Notes under the pieces: model-generated
What the model was told of the DNA's origin: nothing
What the model saw: only the letters and a program-made list of their open reading frames with translations
The model's database searches: none
Assembly (NCBI RefSeq): GCF_964275005.1
Contig: NC_092696.1
Location: 28,400,953 to 28,464,952, forward strand
DNA from: Diadema setosum
Taxonomy: Eukaryota; Echinodermata; Echinoidea; Diadematoida; Diadematidae
Direction: 5' to 3'
Length of the DNA stretch: 64,000 nucleotides
Shown here: positions 55,801 to 63,902 of the stretch, one piece after another
Layout: each line of letters starts with the position of its first letter
Numbering within the stretch: the stretch's first letter is position 1
Made by a program: the position numbers and the translations under genes

Positions 55801-56277
55801 GTACAAAGGGGCAAGTAGAATTATCAAAACAAAAATAGGAAACTGCTATTGAAATAAGAGCTGGTAATGGTCAAAATTCAGATTCTTTCCTCCAAATTCA
55901 GAATGGCTGGGAGGTCTGCACAGACACCTGTCCATGTAGGTATACTCGAGACTAGTCTTCAACGGGTTAACATCTATTTGACTGATTTGAGTTAATCCTG
56001 TCAAAAGTTTGAAAGTTTGTGATTAGGGGGGGAAACACCACTTTCGTAGAATGGCCCCACCCAAAAGGGGGGTGTGTTGGTGCTGGCCTCACCTTGCAGC
56101 CTTCGCAGGCCAGGACGCCGTAGTGAAACCCAGACGACTTGTCCCCGCAGACTTGGCAGCAGGAGTTGGGCGGCGGTGACTGCATGTGGGCCTGGGTGGA
56201 GGTGGGCTTCTGGACGGGTTGGTGTGAGGTACTCGTGGCGGCCATTGCGGTGGGTGTGTGGTTTGTTGAGGTATCAT
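37615..56277 (-). CDS. Nuclear receptor, subfamily NR1 (E78 / Rev-erb-E75 / ROR neighbourhood), six exons
   Basis: Exons 56277-56093, 54169-54025, 41799-41450, 40628-40453, 39783-39503 and 37874-37615 join with consistent phases (0, 1, 0, 2, 1) and GT-AG borders. From the methionine in the first visible exon they give 454 residues. Residues 30-95 are the two-zinc-finger DNA-binding domain (C30, C33, C47, C50; C66, C73, C83, C86) with P-box [24 protein letters not shown] is the C-terminal extension typical of NR1 receptors, and RDSVRYGRVPKR is the E78 form. The ligand-binding domain has the signature [16 protein letters not shown] and ends in an AF-2 helix, LYTEMM. It would act in the nucleus as a DNA-binding transcription regulator, probably ligand- or cofactor-responsive. 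Subgroup is uncertain. An upstream A/B-domain or 5' UTR exon is not identified. Confidence 0.9.
38375..39063. mobile_element. TA-type foldback MITE, family C copy 3
   Basis: Left end TGTGACCATGCATCACAAAA after TA (38373-38374), right end TTTTGTGATGCAGGGTCACA before TA (39064-39065). It is the most intact of the three copies, in the last intron of the receptor gene. Inner words CTAAAGATTAAGCACTTGAA and GTGTGTGCTTTCTTTCC match the others. Confidence 0.87.
39095..39215. repeat. AGG-rich purine tract
   Basis: GGAGGAGGAGGTTGTTGAGG and further AGGAGG units, with the opposite strand pyrimidine-rich, in the last intron of the receptor gene. Confidence 0.85.
39503..39783 (-). CDS. Receptor exon: ligand-domain helices 5-9
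   Basis: Acceptor CATTGACGACAG, donor GCAAACG/GTAGGC. It starts [20 protein letters not shown] and ends [17 protein letters not shown]. The last part matches ROR's EDEIALYTALVLINA. Between helix 5 and the helix 7 region the exon is about 20 residues longer than ROR, with a Pro/Ala/Ser/Gly-rich segment, so the beta-turn region is expanded. Confidence 0.88.
40139..40425. repeat. About 29-bp minisatellite just after a receptor exon donor
   Basis: Variants of GTTAGTGTATAATGTCATAT followed by TGATTGT recur about nine times, with deletions in some units. The array ends about 25 bp from the donor at 40452 of the minus-strand exon, so it lies at the very start of the intron. Confidence 0.85.
40453..40628 (-). 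CDS. Receptor exon: ligand-domain signature helices 3-4
   Basis: Acceptor TTTGTCCCCCCAG, donor AGCAAG/GTGAGA. It encodes [20 protein letters not shown] then [20 protein letters not shown] and LLLKA. This is the most conserved piece of nuclear receptor ligand domains, resembling E75 (MEFAKRIPGFQQLTQDD) and PPAR/ROR. Confidence 0.92.
41450..41799 (-). CDS. Receptor exon: hinge and first ligand-domain helices
   Basis: Acceptor TCCTATCTCAG, donor CCACAG/GTGAGC. The exon completes [13 protein letters not shown], runs through a hinge rich in Gly, Ser and Pro with an acidic segment ([13 protein letters not shown]), and ends with a probable helix 1 ([20 protein letters not shown]). At 350 bp it is the largest exon. 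The intron before it is 12.2 kb. Confidence 0.88.
41855..41939. mobile_element. Family K MITE copy, nearly complete
   Basis: TTAA (41851-41854), then TTTGTTGAGGATGAG, GAGAATACTCGGGCAGG, AAATGTGTGTTGTAG and CCGTCCTCAACGGG. The right TTAA is decayed to TCAG. It begins about 50 bp upstream of the acceptor of the receptor hinge exon. Confidence 0.75.
42981..43070. mobile_element. Family K MITE copy with both TTAA borders
   Basis: Bounded by TTAA at 42977-42980 and 43071-43074. It contains CTACAACACACATTTCCC, CCCGAGTATACTCGGGACTC and ends CCCCAACGGG, in reverse orientation relative to 41855-41939. Confidence 0.8.
43614..44372. mobile_element. TA-type MITE, family B copy 1
   Basis: Starts TGTGACCCGCTACAACAAAA and ends TTTTGTTGTAGCGGGTCACA, bounded by TA (43612-43613, 44373-44374). 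It is 759 bp with a CpG-rich centre (43860-44100). A second copy is at 54247. Both share the first eight bases TGTGACCC with family C ends, so one transposase may serve both families. Confidence 0.87.
44495..45200. repeat. Five-unit tandem array, about 140-bp unit
   Basis: The word GGCAAAACCTCCTCATA-ATGAAG begins five units (about 44508, 44649, 44797, 44941, 45075), each followed by ATGTACTACAACATGGTCTA, CTACCAGTATCTTGCT and TTTGGAGCAATCCCCA. Units are 134-148 bp and diverged. The array lies in the large intron before the hinge exon of the receptor gene. Confidence 0.85.
45201..46424. other. Intron stretch, little recognised
   Basis: Contains a run of G at 45511-45525 and a segment opening GGGCCCTGTTCTCGGAAG near 45710 that looks like part of a repeat. 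No coding exon is recognised. Confidence 0.4.
46425..47352. repeat. About 0.9-kb pyrimidine-rich tract
   Basis: For more than 900 bp the plus strand is almost entirely C and T, with scattered A and G, as TTCCTTTCTCCTCCTCC-type units. On the receptor transcript it is a purine-rich intron block. It yields very long open frames in several frames (333, 203 and 174 codons plus minus-strand ones), which are low-complexity artefacts. Confidence 0.9.
47528..50150. repeat. Region with repeated ACCTATGTTACACGGAC words
   Basis: The word ACCTATGTTACACGGAC or a close variant occurs at about 47532, 47904, 48086, 49749, 49915 and 50099, with inverted forms TGTAACATAGGTA at about 47932 and 50137. The words are far too long and frequent for chance, but the intervals are irregular, so this is not a simple tandem array. 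It may be an unrecognised element of about 2.6 kb. A (weak) open frame at 50158-50463 follows directly. Confidence 0.6.
50522..50646. repeat. CT-rich tract sharing a long word with 47291
   Basis: CCTCCTC/CTTCTC units. About 36 bases starting CCTCTTCCTTCTCTTCCTCC also occur at 47291-47328 with two differences. Confidence 0.85.
51406..51787. mobile_element. TTAA-flanked foldback MITE, family A copy 3
   Basis: Bounded by TTAA on both sides (51402-51405, 51788-51791). Left AGGGATGGTACAGTATTGG, centre GTGGGTCCCACACTTTATTA, right CAACCAAAACTATACGATCC. It is the best preserved of the three copies (382 bp), in the large receptor intron. Confidence 0.9.
52956..53026. mobile_element. Very short TTAA-flanked MITE
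   Basis: TTAA (52952-52955), CCCATTCCATACTG, about 43 bases, CTGTATAGAACAGG, TTAA (53027-53030). The ends are imperfect inverted copies. At 71 bp it is among the smallest elements here. Confidence 0.65.
53400..53545. repeat. GTA/GCA trinucleotide microsatellite
   Basis: Mostly GTA units with regular GCA interruptions. The polyvaline and polythreonine frames are artefacts. Confidence 0.95.
53675..53850 (-). mobile_element. tRNA-derived SINE, two tandem heads
   Basis: On the minus strand, 53843 downward reads GGGGGTCTAGTAGACTGG, where TAGTAGACTGG fits the polymerase III box A, and 30 bases later GTTCAGATCC is close to box B (53795-53786). The same block, with a more decayed box A, is repeated 97 bp further on (box B at 53698-53689). 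Spacing and order are those of a tRNA-derived SINE head. It is not a functional tRNA, since stems are not maintained. It sits about 180 bp downstream of the second-finger exon. Confidence 0.62.
54025..54169 (-). CDS. Receptor exon: second zinc finger
   Basis: Acceptor GAATGCAG, donor GAGACG/GTAAGA. It encodes [20 protein letters not shown] then [15 protein letters not shown] and [13 protein letters not shown]. The second finger reads C-X6-C-X9-C-X2-C, one residue longer in the D-box than the usual C-X5-C. A tRNA-derived SINE pair begins about 180 bp downstream in the intron. Confidence 0.9.
54247..54913. mobile_element. TA-type MITE, family B copy 2
   Basis: Starts TGTGACCCGCTACAACAAAA, ends TTTTGTTGTAGCGGGTCACA, bounded by TA (54245-54246, 54914-54915). 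Interior matches 43614-44372 at many words (TTGAAGTCA, GGTCAAAAC, ATTGGTCA, TAGGAGCATACCTTCTATTG), with deletions. Confidence 0.88.
55676..55966. mobile_element. Family K MITE split by another short element
   Basis: The left part (ACCATTTGAGGACAAGCTGA...TATTTCCCTTAGA) and the right part (GACACCTGTCC...TATACTCGAGACTAGTC...CAACGGG followed by TTAA) are the two halves of one family K copy. Between them is the inverted-repeat element at 55726-55918. Confidence 0.6.
55726..55918. mobile_element. Short inverted-repeat element nested in a family K MITE
   Basis: CAGACTTCCCAGCCTTTCTG at the left matches CAGAATGGCTGGGAGGTCTG at the right as an inverted repeat with two differences. About 193 bp, non-coding. 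Confidence 0.65.
56093..56277 (-). CDS. Receptor exon: A/B end and first zinc finger
   Basis: Acceptor TACAACTTTCCAG, donor GCAAG/GTGAGG. The exon starts in phase 1. The in-frame codons before the methionine ([11 protein letters not shown]) are open back to the acceptor, so translation may come from an upstream exon, or may start at [10 protein letters not shown], which has G at -3 and G at +4. The exon ends with [20 protein letters not shown] plus K, splitting the DNA-binding domain right after CEGCK, a usual intron place for this family. Confidence 0.88.
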
Positions 56278-57890
56278 CTGGAAAGTTGTAGATAAGAGGG
56301 TGAAGGCATTGGGGTTAATGTGTGTCACTTGGGTGAACAGACACCAGGGCGAAGAGACACCAGGGCGTGGCACTTATCTTCATCATCACCTCATCACCAG
56401 TGCATCTCGGCATTGCAGCTTTCTATCACGGAAGAGTTTTAAACAGGCATAATTGGGAGTGCAGCAAATGCAAAACGGTTCTGTGACATTTGTTCTTGCG
56501 ACAATTACTCCTATGAAATACATGCACACTATGCCAAACATAACTTCTACCCACAAACATAACCCAAAACCTTATCCTTATCCTCACATCAAAAACTAAA
56601 CCTAAGAACCTATCATAGCTCTAACCCTAACCCATAGTCCTTGGGGAAGATACGACTGGAGTAACTGTCGCAGGAGCAAATGTTGTGTTAACACAAAAAA
56701 AAAACATACATGTGTTTCATAGTAATTTTATCTTTGTCTCCCTGTTCAACTGATATTTGGGAAAGGAACATGCCAAAATATTGCCTCCTGTAACACAAAT
56801 GGAATGGTTATTAGTGTAAAGGTTAGTCACCAGGTTGGCTGCTGTTTAACCAGTCAGGGTAAAGATCCTACATTATCGATACAGTAGACAAAAGACAAGC
56901 AAGAATATGTCTCCCTTTTTAATATGTTTGACTAGCAAATGGAACAGTTGCTCACAAAAAACTGATATTCATGGCAAAAGTTGGATTTAACAAGTCTTTG
57001 CAGTGAGTCGCTTGATGTACTGTACAGGCTCTAGAAGGGGGAAAACTAGGTTGGGAACACCGGAAGCACAAAACATTACTCGACACCTTGCCAAAACCTG
57101 TAGGCCTATAATTATGGATGTGAGTCGGTAGTGACGGTAATATAGGAGAGATGATGTAATGGCGTCTCAACAAATGACTGGTTGTAGGGACCTTCAACCT
57201 CGTTGTTTGTCACAAATACCAAACGTCTTACAGGTTGCGGCAGCGGATGTGGGGTTTGAAATATCATTGGCAAAGAATAAACATAGTAGGTAATATAGCA
57301 GGACTCATTACCTCTAACCAAGGTAACTCAAGGGCATGACATTGGCGTCATCGTCATTACGATTGACAGCACATACAGGCTGCGGAATTCAAATCATAGC
57401 TACACGACACACACGCACGCAATGCGGTTAATCAAGCCCAATGTTTCCAAAATTGTGACAGAGAAAAGACTGAAATCTTACTATGATGCTTCTGTTCTAT
57501 TCACAGCTTACTAATGGCATCTAGACTCTATTGGACTGAGCAAACATGAAATAAATGAAGGTACAAGAAGAAGTGACAAAGATCATGATTTCATGCTGAT
57601 AAAGTTAACAATCTGTAGTGAAATGATGATTACTATCATCAATATTATGATGCATAGAATAAAGTACAAAAATAACAGACAAGAAAGGATTCTGAAGTAT
57701 ACCAAGTGTATTGATACTATGCCTTATCATTTTTGAAAAAAGATAACTGAATTTCATCAGTAATTATGTTCAATACAGACAATTTTGAATCTATGAGCTG
57801 AAAATGATCTAAACTGCAGCAAGAAGCTTGAGAATGAGAAACTTAGCTGCTATCCATTGTGCATAGAACAGTCTGTGGCTGTATACCTGT
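56278..57890. other. Upstream flank of the first visible receptor exon
   Basis: An upstream receptor exon must exist because 56277 is an acceptor. Candidate open segments here, such as minus-strand 57321-57112 (FQTPHPLPQPVRRLVFVTNN), cannot be tied to the gene by splice signals and phase. No other feature is recognised. Confidence 0.35.
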
Positions 57891-57892
57891 GT

Positions 57893-58795
57893 CTCCTACC
57901 ATTGTCTAGCCAGGTTTGTCTATCGCTGTGGTATCTATTTCTTTCTGCCTGTCCATGTCTGTCTCGATGTCTGTCTCTTTGTCTCAACCTGTCTGTTTGT
58001 CCAAGTCTGCCTGTCAGTCTTTTTGTCTCGTGCACTGTCTGTCTGTCTCCCCCTCTCTGTATCTTTTTGGTTGTCCGTCTGTCTCTCTGCTTGTCTAGCT
58101 GTCTGTTTCTATGTCTCTTGGTCTCTGTCTGTCATGCCTATCTGCATGTCTGTCTGTCCATCTTTTTCTCTTTCTGCCTCTGTCTACCTGTCTATCTCTC
58201 CCCGTGTCTCTTTGGTTGACTATATCTATCTTTCTCGCCCTCTGCCTCTTTATAAATGTCTGTCTGTATACTTCAATCTCTTTCTCTCTGTGTCTACCCT
58301 TACCTCTTACTTCACTCTTCCTGTTTCAGATCTGCTCAGTTCTTTCTCTGTCTGTCTGTCTGTCTGTCTATCTGTGTGGGTCCATCTGTCTGTTTCTCTT
58401 CCTGTGTTTGTCTCGGTTATATCCATTTCTCTCACTGTCTGTTTTATTTGTCTGTCTCTCTTTTCTTTTCTTCTCTCCTTCTCTGTGCTTTTCTTTTCTG
58501 TTCCCTTTTACTTCCTATCTCTCTCTGTGTCTGCCTGCGTGTCTCTCAATTTATCTATTTCTCTCGATCTTTGTACCAAAGTTTCATGAGATATCTCTCT
58601 CTCTACTACAATACTTCACCCTGTACAAGAATCTATCTCTCTTGGTTTCTCTCTGTATGCCCTTTCTGTCTCTCTCCACATATCAATATGTCTGTCTATA
58701 TATGTTTATCTATCTCTATATATCTCTACTTATATGTCTGTCAATATATCTTTATTTATCTCTATCTCTCTATCTATATATCTCTCCCTCTTCCC
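57893..58795. repeat. CT/TGTC-rich tract
   Basis: About 900 bp of CTGTCTGTCTGTC, TCTCTCTGTG and TATATCTCTA-type repeats. Long open frames (297, 188 and 183 codons, rich in Leu, Ser, Cys and Val) come from the repeat. Confidence 0.9.
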
Positions 58796-59593
58796 CACTA
58801 CTCCTGAGCTTCGAATTCTCTCTTCTTCTACTGCTGTGTGTCTCTGATTCCCAGTCTTCATTTTCTTTTGGTCTCTCTCCCTCCAGCACACATGATACCC
58901 ATCTACCCACACACGGCCGGCCCAAGTTTAAGGACCTCTGGCAACTTCAAGGAATGTCCAAGCGAGGGAGCCCTTTGACCTTGCGCCCATATTTGGGGGA
59001 TTGAGGGGCTGACCATGATGACAGAAGCAGCACAGAACGAGAGAGGGAGAAGCACAGAAAATCCTGACCCCATAGTTTACAGGGGTTACCCCTATTCTTA
59101 CACGAATGCTTTAAGGCGCAATGCAATGCCGAGGCAAAAGTCCCCTTCCGGGAAATGAGCGCATTTATACTCTGCTTGGTATGGAACCGAGACCCGGTTT
59201 GGACGCTTTCTCTGATGTCAGTAGCCAACCTGAGGTAGTTTGGTGTGACAGCTGTAAGCCTTGGCAGACAAGCATCCAGTCTTGTCTATCATATCAAAAA
59301 TCTTTTAATGTGGGAGACAGTCTGGCCCGCAAAATGACAGAAAAAGAAATGTATATCATAACACGAACTAATATAAGTCTCAACTTAGGTTTTACAGCCA
59401 TAGACGCCATTTTGTAAATGAGACTGTGCATAAACCCATCTTTGTCTAAGCCCCATTTTGAGAGGAAATATTGGGAAAACTTTTTTTTTTGCCAAAATTA
59501 AAAAAAAAAAAAAAAATTCATATTTGCAGACTAAAAGTACAGTACCAAATCACACAAACTAGAGATTGTAATTTGTCATCACTGACAAATTAA
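58796..59593. other. Single-copy-looking segment with a minus-strand TATA-like word
   Basis: GC content is higher than around it. On the minus strand GAGTATAAATGCG (59171-59159) resembles a TATA box. The word CTTTGACCTTGCG (58973-58985) is an extended AGGTCA half-site on the minus strand. A minus-strand promoter for the receptor gene is possible but is only a guess from position. Confidence 0.25.
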
Positions 59594-59797
59594 GGTGATC
59601 CGATTTTTTTTTTTAATCAATGATTCGAGTCCTGATAATGCAAAGTCTCAGCTACAACATATTAAAATCTGAGAGAAATTCACCGAAGCATAAGTAAGAT
59701 AGTGCTCGATAAAGAGAGTCATGTCAATTTTCACATCTAAAAAATTCCCTCCCATAGAGATAATACGTCATAGCGAAGACAGAAAAAGAAGTACATA

Positions 59798-59810
59798 TGA
59801 CCTTTGACCC
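59798..59810 (-). promoter_or_regulatory. DR1-like nuclear receptor motif 1
   Basis: TGACCTTTGACCC on the plus strand is GGGTCAAAGGTCA on the minus strand: two AGGTCA-like half-sites one base apart (DR1), the form bound by RXR heterodimers, HNF4 and COUP-type receptors. It lies inside the repeat element at 59594-61374, so function is unproven. Confidence 0.4.
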
Positions 59811-59946
59811 CACTTTGCACAGACAAGATGGCATCTGAGCAAAAAGTGGTTATTTTATGAAATGATCCCTGTAACATGGTCTTTACGTGTGCAAAATATG
59901 GGGAAGATAGGATATGTATTCACCAAGATACAGGATGAAACATCTA

Positions 59947-59959
59947 TGACCTTTGACCC
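59947..59959 (-). promoter_or_regulatory. DR1-like nuclear receptor motif 2
   Basis: Same 13-base word as 59798, 149 bp away, carried by an internal duplication of the repeat element. Confidence 0.4.
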
Positions 59960-60514
59960 TAATTTACATACCCAAGATGGCGTCTGATCAAGTAGTTGTT
60001 ATTTTATGAAATAATGTACGTGACATGAACTAAACATGTGCAAGATATGGTGGCGATAGGGTATGTTTTTCTTGAGTTATTGCAAAGAAAGTAGCAGAAA
60101 GAAAGAAATATTTCAATACATCGCAGATAAGCTTTAATTTCAACCAAGTTTTTGGACGTGATGCCGACTCCGTATGAAAAAAACGAACGCACATTAATGA
60201 TAGCCCTACGTCTCAGCTACAACATATTAAAATCTTAGAGAAATTCACCGAAGCATAAGAGAGCTAGTGCTCGATAAAGATAGTCATGTCAATTTTCATT
60301 TACATAAAAATTGCACTCCCATAGAGATTACACGTAAACTGGTCAAATTTGACAAGGTAACCTTCAATCCATTTTTTCGAGGTGATGTCGTCATGTAATC
60401 AAAATTGTGTAATTACATTCATGAAAGAGCATTTCATAAGCTATAACATATTGAAATTTGGGTGAAAATTGGCAAAGGATAAGTGAGATACGCTCGAGTG
60501 CACTTGAAATTTGA

Positions 60515-61168
60515 TGACGTCATTTTGAAAATTTACTTTTTTTACTTTATTAAGAAATTTGATATCTTTCAATCATTTTGTCAGCATAGCCAACCCATGA
60601 AATGACATGTACAACTCATCATCTTTCAGAATGTGTCAAGAAAATGGGGGGTCACCGTCCATCCTGACAAGTAAAATCGGATTTAAAATTGGCGGTTTTT
60701 TTTTGCATAGTTGCACTGTGTATCCCCATTGACGCACGCGCCTAATTTTGAATTTGACGGGCCCGTATGACGTCATATTGAGTCGGATCGACTTGAAACT
60801 TGGTAGAAATAATCCTTGGCATTTCGGATATCCGATCCGTGTGAAAAAATGGAAAATTTCTATTTCATATTAGCTGTGCGTGCGAATATGTGCGCGCGCG
60901 TACGCGTCCGTCCGATTTTTTCAATTTTTCAAAAAATGCTCCAAATGGTCTGAAACGTGTGCAAAAAAAATTTGAGCTCGATTTGAGCATACAAATTTTT
61001 CAACGCGCGCGTACGCGCGCGTTTTGAAATAAAGATGAATTTTGAGAATATGAGTAGAATCCGCTTGACTTGAAATATATGTGACGTAAATTTCATTGAA
61101 ATATTCCATTCCATTGATGAGATATGCATGAAAATGTGTTTTCATATAATGACGTCATAGTGACGTCA
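60515..61168. promoter_or_regulatory. Four TGACGTCA palindromes
   Basis: The CREB/ATF-type palindrome TGACGTCA occurs at 60515-60522, 60768-60775, 61150-61157 and 61161-61168, all within the repeat element. Presence is certain; regulatory use is unproven. Confidence 0.4.
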
Positions 61169-62195
61169 CGGTCGACTGATCACTATGATTTTACTTGCGC
61201 TGTCGTCTTTGCGACATGACACATATATGGTATAAGTTTGACATTGAGAGGCAATGCACTTTCTGAGCTAACCTCTGCACAACTTTTGAGGAGAAATAAA
61301 GAAAGAAACAAAGAAAGAAGAATAAAGAATCAGTACAGATACAGAAGGTGATCCGAGAGGATACTCGGATCACCTAATAAAATGTTATCTCGTACTGAAG
61401 TGATAAGCAAAGTCAGTCTTAGAATATTATTGAAAGACCCAAAGGTTATCATAGAGTCATCAGTCCCCTTTCCCACTATAATATTAAGCCTTCCAAGGTC
61501 ATTTCACATCTAATTAAGATCATCTCTTCATTCACTAGAATCATACCCTAGCAATATCATTTGATGACTGGAATTCAGGACATTTGTATCATACAGTTAA
61601 CTTGTTTTTAATTCAACTGTTCACGAGAATACTCAAACCCTCCAGCACCTGTACATTTCTGGTAACATTTGCCAAGCTCTGGTATTGAAGGCAGCACTAA
61701 ACTTCACAATTATTTCACAAGTGATTAAAGTTGCAATCGTGAAGCACAGTACTGAATGAGGAAATGCATGTGTGCGTGTCACAGTTATGTCGGGATCAGA
61801 GTCAATCTTTTCGCTTGTTTTTAAATTTACAATTAGCATTTTATTCACTTTTATTTTTCATCTAATTGTCAGGAGATTATGGCCAACCAAAATTCTTAAA
61901 TACAAATTCACAAAGATGTCACAAAAGCCACAAAATATGAATTCCTGCAGGATTTTTTTTTCTTCAAAAATAACCATCAAATGCTATCCAACAATCTGTA
62001 TGCTACAAAACAAGGAATGTTTGCGTACACTTTAATTTTGTGAATTTCAAGAGAGCCAAGATTCCCACGATAATGCACACAAAAGTTCTTGCCTACACTA
62101 TATGCATTGAATGAAGGTGGCGATCTGCAAAAATTTCACGCCATGAAAGAGGCTGTCGGTTCCAATTCCTGAAAATTTCTTGCCTCTTTGCGATA

Positions 62196-62425
62196 CTGTA
62201 CACGCCGTTATTTTCACGAGGGTTTAGTTTTCGCGAATTTCGCAAATTGCAGTTGGATCGCGAATTTAACAACACGCAAAATTGTCTCCATGCGCTTTGT
62301 CCAATGTTAATAGAGCATTAACGTAAGCGTCGGCGGTGATTCGCGAAAACAACATCTCGCGAAAATGTCTTTGACCTCGTTATTTGCGAAAATATCTGTA
62401 CACGAAAAAAAAACGTCGTATACAG
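62196..62425. mobile_element. Short MITE, family H copy 2
   Basis: CTGTACACGCCGTTATTTTC at the left and CGTCGTATACAG at the right, bounded by TA (62194-62195, 62426-62427). CpG-containing words TTCGCGAATTTCGC and TTCGCGAAAACAACATC repeat inside. Matches 34020-34245. Confidence 0.75.
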
Positions 62426-62839
62426 TATCACGTTTAATGTACAGTATTCTTCTTCTTTTTTGTGTAATTATTAATCAACATGCCCAGGCACCAGGCTTGA
62501 ATTGCCATGCTTTTTTACCGGCATTCAGTACTTCAGACAAACTTGAAATTATTTCCAGACTAGAGATCTAGTGTCCATCAGTAAGACAAAAATAGCACCA
62601 GAGAACATTGAGAACTCCCTGAGCTTCTAGGGTCTGGACCCTGGGCCAGTGGTACAAGAGGCTTTGCCCGCTCAACTCCACTCACAATCTCAACAATTTC
62701 TTCCATGCAGAATGCTGTAAAGTTCAGGTTGTATACCACCCCACTAACATGACATAGAAAGAAATTATCATAGGACAATGGATTTTGTGTTATAACCTGA
62801 TATGAAAAGGAAAAGTAGAAATCAAATAAAATCATACAA

Positions 62840-62921
62840 AATAATAATGATGATACTGATGATGATGATAATGATGATGATGCTGATAATAATAATGATA
62901 ATGATAATGATAATAATGATG

Positions 62922-62994
<73 letters not shown>

Positions 62995-62995
62995 T
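62840..62995. repeat. AAT/GAT trinucleotide microsatellite
   Basis: GATGAT and AATAAT units, with a pure AAT run at about 62920-62990. Confidence 0.95.
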
Positions 62996-63689
62996 GCTAA
63001 TAATGATAACAAGAGTGGCTTCTGGTATAAAACATATAGGTCCACCTTGTGGTGCTCATAGCATGTAAAATTAAGTGGCATACTTCGTCTGTAGTATTAG
63101 AATCATTTTTCAAGTAAAACTCGACAGATAACAAAATATGCGTTTAACTTGAAAAAAAAGAAAAGAAAAAGAAAGAGGATATGATTAGAAGTCCAGTTTT
63201 CCAACTCATCTCCAGCGATACACAGCAGCAGTTACAGATCTGCATGGTAGAATACCACATGATAGGATACTAGCAGCACACGTTGAGGTTCTATGGTACC
63301 ATCAAGGAATGAGTAACCACAGGAGGCATAGGAAAATCCTTAGAAATTAATATGGTAGACAGAGTGTAACTTCATGGCCTCATTCTGATATTTTACTTGT
63401 GAGGCTATTAAACCAGCAGGGTGGTTGTTGCATAGGAGACTCAATGCATTTCATAAATTCATGGTCATTGCAATGATGGGGGTAGCGACAAACATTCAAA
63501 GAGCAAAATAACATGGACCCACCATTCCCCATTCCCCCATCAAGACAATGGTCATGGGTAAAAATCCATCTAGAACTCATGACCATGGTCACAAATATTA
63601 CCCCTGAGCATTGGTATATCCACATTTTTATATTCATCCTGAAAGTACCAATGGTATTGTATCGACTTACCATGACCGATTTGATTGGT

Positions 63690-63772
63690 GCAAAAGTCCA
63701 TTGCCGGGGACGGAAGCCAAATGAACAGCGTGACTGTGAAAGGGTCCCGTGTCAAGACTCAGGTTTGAACTT
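63690..63772 (+). CDS. Possible thrombospondin type-1 repeat fragment (weak)
   Basis: The plus strand encodes AKVHCRGRKPNEQRDCERVP followed by CQDSG. A Cys-x-Gly-Arg-x-Pro-Asn-Glu...Cys...Val-Pro-Cys pattern is like the last third of thrombospondin type-1 repeats. A possible acceptor (GGTGCAAAAG) lies just upstream and the next exon would lie beyond the window. The polypyrimidine signal is poor and the match short, so this could be chance or a pseudogene. Confidence 0.25.
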
Positions 63773-63785
63773 CCATAGAAGATAA

Positions 63786-63902
63786 AGTGTGTGTGCGCGA
63801 GTGTGAGCATGTGTGCAATTGTGTGTGAGTGTGTGCATGTGTGCAGTTGTGTGTGAGTGTGTGCATGTGTGCAATTGTGTGTGTGTGTGTGCGTGTGTGG
63901 GT
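63786..63902. repeat. GT-rich microsatellite
   Basis: GTGTGTG units broken by a repeated GTGCATGTGTGCAATTGTGT pattern of about 36 bp present three times. Confidence 0.9.

Larger units (their letters stand above)
59594..61374. mobile_element. 1.8-kb inverted-ended repeat element, non-coding
   Basis: Starts GGTGATCCGA after TAA (59591-59593) and ends TCGGATCACC before TAA (61375-61377). Directly inside the right end a third copy, GGTGATCCGA, forms a hairpin with the terminal one. Two internal segments are duplicated: one around CAGCTACAACATATTAAAAT (59650 and 60212), one around GACCTTTGACC...AAGATGGC (59799 and 59948). A TAA target suggests Harbinger-type transposition. A hairpin at one end with CTAA after it could also suit a Helentron-like element. 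Confidence 0.6.

Noticed and set aside
57112-57321. Minus-strand frame with FQTPHPLPQPVRRLVF as a possible upstream receptor exon
   Set aside because: No donor in the right phase and no similarity to receptor N-termini.
58111-59004. Open frame of 297 codons rich in Leu, Ser and Cys
   Set aside because: It follows a CT/TGTC microsatellite region and overlaps other equally long frames.
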